From NCBI GenBank assembly GCA_900556405.1, contig USPB01000136.1:1-5413 (forward strand): a stretch of DNA of 5,413 nt. Direction: 5' to 3'. Of the stretch, positions 1-4,529 are shown piece after piece. The stretch comes from an uncultured Actinomyces sp. (GTDB lineage Bacteria > Actinomycetota > Actinomycetes > Actinomycetales > Actinomycetaceae). Each line of letters starts with the position of its first letter. The stretch's first letter is position 1. A model generated the notes under the pieces. That model was not told the origin of the DNA, made no database searches, and saw nothing but the letters and a program-made list of their open reading frames with translations. Both the position numbers and the translations under genes were made by a program.

Positions 1-730
1 GGTCGAGGTCCTTGTAGTCCTCCATGTCGAGGTTGAGGAAGGTCCCGTTGTCGCGGGCGAGGCGGTAGAGGGGCAGGAGGGCACTCACGCCATGGTCAAC
101 AACTTCCTCGAAACCCCAGGGGTTGTGGGGTCCTGTCACAGCAGAGACCTTGATGGAGACGTAGTCGACGTCCTCGCGAGTCACGAGGCGAGACACCTCT
201 GCCAGGCGGTGGGCCGCTTCCTTCTCACCGAGAACCGCCTCGCCGAGGAGGTTCACGTTCAGACGATGACCGCCTGCGCGCAGGCGCGCGAGCGCAGGGC
301 CGAGGCCCTTGTCGGTCGCATCGACGACGAGATCGCCGACGATCTCGCGGAACACGCGTCGCGCCACCGTCGTGACAGTGCGGGGCGCGAGGCGCGAGGC
401 GGTTGACCCGAGGCCCATCGCCGCGGCCAGGGCCGGGGGCAGGAAGCTTTTACGCCCCGCCGACAGGCGCTTCAACGCCTCACTGGCCACGTCCAGATCC
501 GCGGGACGCACGACGTCGTCAACGAATCGAGTGGTGAACGTCAGACCGTCCGGGTCGGACAGGATCCGGGAGAGAATCTTGGCCGATTGCGGAGTCGGCT
601 CATGGGCCGATTCATCGGCCCAGCGGCGGGCTCGAATGATCGCTCTCTCCCCCAGCGCCCACAGATCATCGGGGCAGCGTCGAGCGTTGGAATCGGGGTG
701 GGGCGGGGTAGGAACGGCGACGTTCGTCAT
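1..730 (-). CDS. putA: Bifunctional proline dehydrogenase / L-glutamate gamma-semialdehyde dehydrogenase (PutA), N-terminal part, cut by left edge
   Basis: PutA oxidises proline to pyrroline-5-carboxylate in an FAD-dependent TIM barrel, then oxidises glutamate semialdehyde to glutamate in a C-terminal NAD-dependent domain. Only the first 243 codons are present, translated by hand because no stop lies inside the window. Visible landmarks are an N-terminal helical region (residues 1-140), a GHRLNVNLLGEAVLG segment (about 154-168), YVSIKVSAVTGP (190-201) and FLNLDMEDYKDL (231-242). By family knowledge, the Lys of the IKxSA segment and the Asp of the DxE segment belong to the proline/FAD site of the barrel. 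The start at 730 is chosen because a GGAGG lies 7 nt upstream. The C-terminal dehydrogenase is not visible, so bifunctionality is inferred from resemblance to actinobacterial PutA; a stand-alone proline dehydrogenase remains possible. The gene lies 272 nt downstream of the tetR gene, in the same direction. Confidence 0.85.
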   Translation of the reverse strand, partial: MTNVAVPTPPHPDSNARRCPDDLWALGERAIIRARRWADESAHEPTPQSAKILSRILSDPDGLTFTTRFVDDVVRPADLDVASEALKRLSAGRKSFLPPALAAAMGLGSTASRLAPRTVTTVARRVFREIVGDLVVDATDKGLGPALARLRAGGHRLNVNLLGEAVLGEKEAAHRLAEVSRLVTREDVDYVSIKVSAVTGPHNPWGFEEVVDHGVSALLPLYRLARDNGTFLNLDMEDYKDLD

Positions 731-842
731 GCGTAGACCTCCAGGCGTGGATGAGCGACGGATTCTCCGCGTCACGTGCAGCGGCTTCGCTGGACACGTT
801 CGGCAAAACTCCCGACATCGTGAAGTATGCTGGTTTGTCCAT
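666..842 (-). CDS. Candidate short leader ORF overlapping the putA start (58 aa, uncertain)
   Basis: An ATG at 842 follows an AAGGG placed 5 nt upstream and opens a 58-codon frame starting MDKPAYFTMSGVLP. It runs through the putA leader and overlaps the first 65 nt of putA in another frame. A ribosome finishing this frame would pass over the putA Shine-Dalgarno and start, so it could affect putA translation. The product has no recognisable domain, no run of proline codons typical of an attenuation leader, and only moderate third-position GC. It may be a chance ORF. I recognise no homolog. Confidence 0.22.
   Translation of the reverse strand: MDKPAYFTMSGVLPNVSSEAAARDAENPSLIHAWRSTHDERRRSYPAPPRFQRSTLPR
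738..742 (-). promoter_or_regulatory. Ribosome binding site of putA
   Basis: On the minus strand GGAGG ends 7 nt before the ATG at 730. It is the strongest Shine-Dalgarno in the region and fixes the putA start. No in-frame ATG occurs close upstream. Confidence 0.8.
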
Positions 843-845
843 GCT

Positions 846-861
846 AACCCTTCTCAGGGTT
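846..861 (-). promoter_or_regulatory. Perfect 6-bp hairpin with GAGA tetraloop in the putA leader
   Basis: On the minus strand AACCCT-GAGA-AGGGTT forms a perfect stem closed by a GNRA-type tetraloop. The 3' arm holds the AGGG that would serve as Shine-Dalgarno for the ATG at 842. It lies about 115 nt before the putA start. It could be an RNA hairpin or a DNA operator. There is no U-run, so it is not a terminator. The function is inferred only. Confidence 0.35.
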
Positions 862-884
862 CTCCGTGGCACCAGCGCATGACC

Positions 885-890
885 ATCATA
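885..890 (-). promoter_or_regulatory. Candidate -10 element upstream of putA (TATGAT)
   Basis: The minus strand reads TATGAT followed by GG, the same hexamer and following dinucleotide as the -10 proposed for tetR. No good -35 lies at 16-18 nt; TTGGGG is 20 nt away. If used, transcription would start near 878 and leave a leader of about 148 nt containing the hairpin and the short ORF. Confidence 0.25.
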
Positions 891-994
891 CAAGCAACAA
901 GGGACCTAAGCCCCAACTCGCGAAAAACAGCCGCAAACCCTCATCGTCTGTGTCGCTTTTCACAACACGGCGCCGCCTGTGCGGAGGCACCCCC

Positions 995-1019
995 GGCCTC
1001 GTTCACGAACGAACGAGCC
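995..1019 (-). terminator. Hairpin across the tetR stop codon (possible weak terminator)
   Basis: CTCGTTC at 998-1004 and GAACGAG at 1011-1017 are perfect inverted repeats with a 6-nt loop. Two more GC pairs form if one base is bulged. The stop codon of the tetR gene lies inside the structure. The downstream side is G-rich with no U-run, so intrinsic termination is doubtful. Confidence 0.3.
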
Positions 1020-1647
1020 AGCGCACCTTCACGTCGTCAACCACACCGGCCATCACCTCGTGCATATTGAATTCGCGCCCACCATCCGCGCGCGAGCACA
1101 ACCACTGCACCTGAAGACCATCGGAGAGCGCCACGAGCTTACGTGCGATCTGCTCACTGGGCGCATCGGCGCGAACCTCGCCACGCTCCTTGCCATGCTC
1201 GATCGCATCAATCAGGTAGCGAATAGCATCGAGCAGATGATGACGGAACCACGGATGAGCCTGATGTCCGACATCGATCACGGCAGCCGACATCGCCGTG
1301 TACAGGGCGACACCATCGGGATGACGTTGGTTATGCGCAACCATATCCACCCACGCATCAAGCGCGGCCTCCGCTCCCTCCTCAGCGCGCGGAAGACGAC
1401 TAACAATCCGACGATCACGCTCATCGAGGACAGCCGCGAGGAGCTGATCCTTCGACGCGTAGTGGTGCAACAGGCCAGCCTTGGAAATATCGGCTGCGCG
1501 CGCAATATCCGCCAGCGACGTCGCAACAAAACCACGCGTGGAGAAAAGGGTCAACGCCTCCGCGAGGATACGCGCCTTTTTATCCTCACTGCCGGCCTTC
1601 GGTCGACCGGGCTTGCGCGTCTTCATTGCCTGGGCCTCATTGCTCAT
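1003..1647 (-). CDS. TetR/AcrR-family transcriptional regulator
   Basis: This is a predicted 214-residue DNA-binding repressor, a normal length for the family. The N-terminus carries a basic arm with RKPGRPK (residues 11-17), an AT-hook-like GRP core seen in some TetR proteins. The TetR DNA-binding domain follows: KARILAEALTLFSTRGFVATSLADIARAADISKAGLLHHYASKDQLL, with the helix-turn-helix at about 43-62. The C-terminal half is all helical and includes an ALSDGLQVQWL segment like the BetI-type ligand/dimer domain. The start at 1647 is preferred: GGAG lies 7 nt upstream and the protein then begins just before the basic arm. A 39-residue longer frame opens at 1764 but crosses the inverted repeat and promoter. 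An ATG at 1626 is a second choice. The ligand and targets are not readable. Palindromes flanking its promoter suggest autoregulation, and putA downstream is one possible target. Confidence 0.9.
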   Translation of the reverse strand: MSNEAQAMKTRKPGRPKAGSEDKKARILAEALTLFSTRGFVATSLADIARAADISKAGLLHHYASKDQLLAAVLDERDRRIVSRLPRAEEGAEAALDAWVDMVAHNQRHPDGVALYTAMSAAVIDVGHQAHPWFRHHLLDAIRYLIDAIEHGKERGEVRADAPSEQIARKLVALSDGLQVQWLCSRADGGREFNMHEVMAGVVDDVKVRWLVRS

Positions 1648-1654
1648 GCGGCTG

Positions 1655-1658
1655 CTCC
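1655..1658 (-). promoter_or_regulatory. Ribosome binding site that decides the tetR start
   Basis: GGAG on the minus strand sits 7 nt before the ATG at 1647. The upstream alternative start at 1764 would lie beyond the apparent promoter. Confidence 0.6.
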
Positions 1659-1673
1659 AGATTCGGTGTGACA

Positions 1674-1689
1674 GGGTTACCAAAAACCC
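1674..1689. promoter_or_regulatory. Small palindrome next to the tetR -10 (candidate operator)
   Basis: GGGTT and AACCC are inverted repeats separated by 6 nt, beside the TATGAT -10 and spanning the expected transcription start. The position suits a self-repressing TetR operator, but five-base arms can arise by chance. Confidence 0.3.
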
Positions 1690-1718
1690 ATCATAGCGCG
1701 CAACCGCCGCTACGACAC
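1690..1718 (-). promoter_or_regulatory. Candidate tetR promoter
   Basis: On the minus strand TATGAT (1690-1695) is a good -10. A weak GTGTCG lies 17 nt upstream at 1713-1718 as the only -35 candidate. Expected transcription starts near 1683, leaving a leader of about 36 nt. The -35 overlaps the left arm of the 13-bp inverted repeat, so a protein bound there could control initiation. Confidence 0.4.
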
Positions 1719-1759
1719 CGGGTATGCGAACTTCTTTCGCCGAGTCCGCATACCCGGTG
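1716..1759. terminator. 13-bp perfect inverted repeat after the left paralog; terminator and/or operator
   Basis: CACCGGGTATGCG (1716-1728) and CGCATACCCGGTG (1747-1759) are perfect inverted repeats with an 18-nt spacer. A second hairpin, GCGAA/TTCGC, can form at 1726-1740. It starts about 23 nt after the stop of the gene ending at 1783, the same place where the other two paralogs have hairpins, so it may end that transcript. There is no U-run after it and the loop is long. Its inner arm touches the tetR -35, so an operator role is equally possible. Confidence 0.55.
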
Positions 1760-1782
1760 CACACATGGCGTGAATACGGGCC

Positions 1783-2979
1783 TCAGTAGCCGAATCGCAC
1801 CTCGAACTGGGGCTTACCCGACGCATCCAATTCAAGCTTGCCATTCTTGTCGGTCTTCACCGTGGCAGTCACCCGGGACGTGACATCACGCTGCTTGTCC
1901 CCGCTTTCTATGCCCTGGATCGTAAACGTTGCCTCGCCGGTGTACTCGCCGCCCTCGTCCGTCGTCGCCTTCATCGTTGTGGGCATCGCCTTAACCTGCA
2001 AGAGAGCGAGGGTCCGAGACTGAACAGGCACCGGGCATGCTGTATCGATATTGCCCGGAACAGTCGCACACGAGTTCGTCAGAGCAGCCGCAGCCTCGAG
2101 CGCGGCGGCGGCCATCTTGTCGTTATACGTGCCCGTCAGCTCAACCGTGCCACCGTATGTCGAGGAGTCGTACCCGGTCGCAGCCTTGACGGACAGGGTC
2201 TTGGGTGCCGCATCAATGTAGTCCCCCGTCTCCTCCGGGGTGAAGGTGTAGACGCCGGGGTAGAGCACGAGAGAGCTGCTGGATCCCTCCTTGAGCGTCG
2301 CAATCGAGAGCTTTTCTCCGCCGATCGAGAAGGCCGTGACATTGTCCGCCTCCACATCGACGCGGGCAACCATCGCATCCTGGATCTTCCAGTTCTTCAG
2401 CAAGCCAAACGTCTTCTTCGCCTGGCTCACGCGGAAGGAACGGGTAAAGCGCTCGCCATCGAGACGCATCGTCGCCGTCACGACGCGTTCCTTCGCGTGC
2501 TCCGCATCATCGACAGTCACATCCTCGACCTCGATGCGGGCGCTCGCCGAGGCCATGACCTGGTCAGAGAGGAAACCACGCTGGTCATTGGGCAGACCGG
2601 GATCAACCATGGCAGTTGCTGCGCTCGCCTTACCCTCGGCGAGCAGCTCGAGATACTGGCGGACCTGTGCCTCGGGAGTGCGCGTCCAGTTCACGATCGC
2701 CAGGGCGACGGTTCCGACAACCACGAGGACGACGAGTGCCACAACGCCGATCACGATGCCCTTAATGCGGCGGCGGCTCTTGGTGGACATCGGGGTAAAG
2801 GTCACGCCCGTCTGGGGCACGACGGGCGCCTGAACGGCCATGTACTGAGGGTTGGCGGGGGCATGGGGAGGGGTCAGGTTGGACGAGGGGCCCGGGGGTG
2901 GGGGCACCTGCGGATTACGTTCAGGAGCGGCAGGTGGGACGCTCATCCCCTGCCTCACATCGCTAGCATGCGGTTCCAT
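1783..2979 (-). CDS. Membrane-anchored extracytoplasmic protein of unknown function, left paralog (398 aa)
   Basis: I do not recognise a named family. Residues 1-62 are a proline-rich tail. A basic stretch KSRRRIK (67-73) leads into one hydrophobic helix (74-97), predicting tail inside and bulk outside. No lipobox is present. The outer part begins TPEAQVRQYLELLAEGKASAATAMVDPG (101-128), resembling the start of an NTF2-like or DUF4878-like fold by eye only. It continues with VTATMRLDGERF, NWKIQDAMV, YPGVYTFTP (240-248), the only two cysteines at 304 and 315 (CX10C), and a GKPQFEVRF ending (388-396). Two paralogs follow to the right. GAGGAG 5 nt upstream supports the start at 2979; a second Met at residue 12 has a weaker site. 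It is clearly diverged from the other two copies and lacks their YYMEGTRDV segment. A role in the cell envelope is an inference. Confidence 0.85.
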   Translation of the reverse strand: MEPHASDVRQGMSVPPAAPERNPQVPPPPGPSSNLTPPHAPANPQYMAVQAPVVPQTGVTFTPMSTKSRRRIKGIVIGVVALVVLVVVGTVALAIVNWTRTPEAQVRQYLELLAEGKASAATAMVDPGLPNDQRGFLSDQVMASASARIEVEDVTVDDAEHAKERVVTATMRLDGERFTRSFRVSQAKKTFGLLKNWKIQDAMVARVDVEADNVTAFSIGGEKLSIATLKEGSSSSLVLYPGVYTFTPEETGDYIDAAPKTLSVKAATGYDSSTYGGTVELTGTYNDKMAAAALEAAAALTNSCATVPGNIDTACPVPVQSRTLALLQVKAMPTTMKATTDEGGEYTGEATFTIQGIESGDKQRDVTSRVTATVKTDKNGKLELDASGKPQFEVRFGY

Positions 2980-2984
2980 CGCTT

Positions 2985-2990
2985 CTCCTC
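2985..2990 (-). promoter_or_regulatory. Ribosome binding site of the left paralog
   Basis: GAGGAG on the minus strand lies 5 nt before the ATG at 2979. The same GTGAGGAG string precedes the middle paralog, suggesting a shared ancestral leader. Confidence 0.65.
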
Positions 2991-3020
2991 ACTGTGCTGG
3001 CGTCGCCGATCTGCGCGTCT

Positions 3021-3065
3021 GGGATATAACGCAGGGATCAACGGATACGAACTCGACAATATCCC
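3021..3065. repeat. 7-bp inverted repeat in the leader of the left paralog
   Basis: GGGATAT (3021-3027) and ATATCCC (3059-3065) are perfect inverted repeats 31 nt apart. The right arm overlaps the candidate -10. It may be a regulatory site or chance. Confidence 0.25.
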
Positions 3066-3085
3066 ATAGCGTCATGGCACCTCAA
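3056..3085 (-). promoter_or_regulatory. Candidate promoter of the left paralog
   Basis: TTGAGG (3080-3085) and TATTGT (3056-3061) are separated by 18 nt on the minus strand. Transcription would start near 3049, giving a leader of about 70 nt, similar to that of the middle paralog. The -35 and -10 are both imperfect. Confidence 0.3.
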
Positions 3086-3139
3086 GGACACGCGCTCATC
3101 GCACCGGACACCGAGACCCAGTCGGCATCGGATAACAGA

Positions 3140-3179
3140 CGTGTGGTGCCCGTCCACACCAGCGGACAAGCACCACACG
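3140..3179 (-). terminator. Terminator-like hairpin after the middle paralog
   Basis: CGTGTGGTGC (3140-3149) pairs perfectly with GCACCACACG (3170-3179). After a 2x2 internal loop, GTCC (3152-3155) pairs with GGAC (3164-3167), closing an 8-nt loop. It begins 22 nt after the stop codon at 3202 and is followed on the transcript by TCTGTTATCCG rather than a long U-run. It is related in sequence to the hairpin after the right paralog. Confidence 0.65.
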
Positions 3180-3201
3180 GATAGTGTGCGACGGCCTACT
3201 A

Positions 3202-4332
3202 TCAGAGGGCGAAGGACACCCTAAAGTCAGGCTTGCCGTCCTGATCGAGCTTCAGGAGCCCGTTGCTGTCGAACTGCACATCGAGAACCAGCGCGGTATC
3301 CACGTCGCGCGTTCCCTCCATGTAGTACTTGTTCGAGTACGTTGCCGTGAAGGTGACGTGCCCCTGGAAAGCTCCCGGGTCTGTCTTCAGCGGCTCCATG
3401 GATGTGGGCATCGTTTTCACCGAAACCGCGGTGAGCGCATCGCTCTGAATCGCTAAGGGACACACGGAGTTCTGGTTGCCCGGGATGGACGCGCACGAGT
3501 CAATGACCTCCTTGCCAGCCTCGAGCGCCGCATCCTTCAGATTATTGTTATAAGTAGCCACCAGGGACACGTCGCTCGCATCGCCGTCGGTATTGCCGCG
3601 ATGGACGACATCGAGTACGGCAACGGTCTCGGGAGTGGCATCGACGTATTCGCTCGGCGCGACCGGCGTAAACGTGTACACGCCAGGATAGAAGAAGAAC
3701 GTTGTCCCTTCCCCCATGAGTTGCTTCTTAGGGGCATCGGCGCTCACGTCGCCGACCGTAAATTGGGCGTATCCCTGAGCGTCGACACTCACCTCGGACA
3801 CCAGAGCATCCTTGACCCTCCAGTTGTCCAGAACCGCCATCGTGGGCTTCGCTTTCGTCACGGTGAACTGGTGCGTGAAACGCTCACCGTTGACCTGCAT
3901 AGTCGCGGTCACCGAGCGCGTGCTCGATTCATCGTTCTTATCGGCAACGACATCTTCGACGACCAAGCGAGACTGGGCCGAGGCCATGACGCCGTCAGTG
4001 AGGAAGGTTCGCTGATCGTTCGGAACGCCCGGATCGACCATCGCAGTTGCGGCACTGGCATTGCCCGCCGCCAACAAGTCCAAATATGCACGCACCTGCG
4101 CCTCGGGGGTGCGCGAACTATTGGCCACCTTGACCCCAATCACGCCAGCGATCACCAGCACAGCGAGGACACCGACCACGATCCCAATCAGCTTCACGCG
4201 CTTCTTACTCGCCGCAGACATCGGCGTGAAAGCCACCCCACCGCCTCCAGCAACCGCCGGGCTCGCCCCCGCATGCCCCGCCTGTGGAGCCGGAATCGGC
4301 GCGTCCATCGACTCGTTCTTCTCAGTGCCCAT
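3202..4332 (-). CDS. Membrane-anchored extracytoplasmic protein of unknown function, middle paralog (376 aa)
   Basis: This has the same architecture as its neighbours and no family name I can give. A short tail rich in Pro, Ala and Gly (MGTEKNESMDAPIPAPQ onward) leads to SKKRVK and a single hydrophobic helix (about 47-70), predicting an inside tail and outside bulk. Outside come TPEAQVRAYLDLLAAGNASAATAMVDPG (75-102), VTATMQVNGERF, NWRVKDALV, YPGVYTFTPVAPSEY (215-229), cysteines 280 and 291 as the only two (CX10C), YYMEGTRDV, and GKPDFRVSF at the C-terminus. The start at 4332 is chosen because GAGGAG then lies 6 nt upstream. The adjacent ATG at 4335 leaves only 3 nt. A frame opening at 4407 would add 24 residues with two extra cysteines and begin almost at the transcription start. 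By eye it is about two-thirds identical to the right copy and much less like the left one. Confidence 0.85.
   Translation of the reverse strand: MGTEKNESMDAPIPAPQAGHAGASPAVAGGGGVAFTPMSAASKKRVKLIGIVVGVLAVLVIAGVIGVKVANSSRTPEAQVRAYLDLLAAGNASAATAMVDPGVPNDQRTFLTDGVMASAQSRLVVEDVVADKNDESSTRSVTATMQVNGERFTHQFTVTKAKPTMAVLDNWRVKDALVSEVSVDAQGYAQFTVGDVSADAPKKQLMGEGTTFFFYPGVYTFTPVAPSEYVDATPETVAVLDVVHRGNTDGDASDVSLVATYNNNLKDAALEAGKEVIDSCASIPGNQNSVCPLAIQSDALTAVSVKTMPTSMEPLKTDPGAFQGHVTFTATYSNKYYMEGTRDVDTALVLDVQFDSNGLLKLDQDGKPDFRVSFAL
3314..3357. repeat. Direct repeat D, copy in middle paralog
   Basis: This matches 4642-4685 at 43 of 44 positions (mismatch at 3343). It encodes the TFTATYSNKYYMEG segment. Offset 1328 bp. 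Confidence 0.85.
3455..3501. repeat. Direct repeat B, copy in middle paralog (47 bp perfect)
   Basis: Identical to 4783-4829. It encodes the DSCASIPGNQNSVCP cysteine loop. Offset 1328 bp. Confidence 0.9.
3650..3695. repeat. Direct repeat C, copy in middle paralog (46 bp perfect)
   Basis: Identical to 4966-5011. It encodes FYPGVYTFTPVAPSE. Offset 1316 bp. Confidence 0.9.
4025..4079. repeat. Direct repeat A, copy in middle paralog (55 bp perfect)
   Basis: Identical to 5359-5413. It encodes LLAAGNASAATAMVDPGV. Offset 1334 bp. Confidence 0.92.
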
Positions 4333-4338
4333 CATGTG

Positions 4339-4344
4339 CTCCTC
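4339..4344 (-). promoter_or_regulatory. Ribosome binding site that decides the middle paralog start
   Basis: GAGGAG on the minus strand is followed by CACATGATG. Spacing is 6 nt to the ATG at 4332 and 3 nt to the ATG at 4335, favouring 4332. Confidence 0.65.
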
Positions 4345-4377
4345 ACACCCATTGACAATCCACGACCGAGCCAGCAG

Positions 4378-4390
4378 CACACCCCGTGTG
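4378..4390. repeat. 13-bp palindrome in the leader of the middle paralog
   Basis: CACAC-CCC-GTGTG is a perfect inverted repeat with a 3-nt centre, about 25-35 nt downstream of the expected transcription start. It could be a small RNA hairpin or a binding site. Short arms keep confidence low. Confidence 0.25.
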
Positions 4391-4419
4391 TCCGGACAAT
4401 CGGCCATTTAGGCGTGCTC

Positions 4420-4448
4420 AGTATCACGCCACAGATGCCCATAGTCAA
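4420..4448 (-). promoter_or_regulatory. Promoter of the middle paralog (sigma70-like)
   Basis: TTGACT (4443-4448) and GATACT (4420-4425) are spaced exactly 17 nt on the minus strand, close to the housekeeping consensus. Transcription should start near 4413, with a leader of about 80 nt. This is the best promoter in the window. It lies just after the terminator of the right paralog, so the genes are probably separate transcription units. Confidence 0.65.
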
Positions 4449-4471
4449 AGAGCGATCACACTGCGGATAAA

Positions 4472-4503
4472 CCGTGCCCGTCCGCAGACACGGACGGGCA
4501 CGG
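4472..4503 (-). terminator. Terminator-like hairpin after the right paralog
   Basis: CCGTGCCCGTCCG (4472-4484) and CGGACGGGCACGG (4491-4503) form a perfect 13-bp GC-rich stem with a 6-nt loop, starting 26 nt after the stop codon. The transcript continues TTTATCCG, a short U-run. Its core GTGCCCGTCC also occurs in the hairpin after the middle paralog. Confidence 0.75.
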
Positions 4504-4529
4504 CGCAGGAAGCTCACGAGGTGTGCGCG

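Noticed and set aside
979..1671. Plus-strand ORF of 230 codons opposite tetR, and another at 309-1070 opposite putA
   Set aside because: The minus strand in each case encodes a clear family (TetR, PutA). The plus-strand translations show no domain.
1648..1764. Longer TetR protein starting at 1764
   Set aside because: The extra 39 codons cross the 13-bp inverted repeat and the -10, have no good ribosome site, and are not family-like.
4333..4407. N-terminal extension of the middle paralog starting at 4407
   Set aside because: GAGGAG at 4339-4344 serves the ATG at 4332. The extension starts about 6 nt after the predicted transcription start and adds two cysteines and a segment not seen in the left paralog.
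3601..4470. Long plus-strand ORF of 289 codons opposite the middle paralog, and its look-alike at 4386-5300
   Set aside because: Both are antisense shadows. They resemble each other only because the minus-strand genes are duplicated. They lack ribosome sites and have Arg/His-rich compositions typical of antisense frames in GC-rich DNA.
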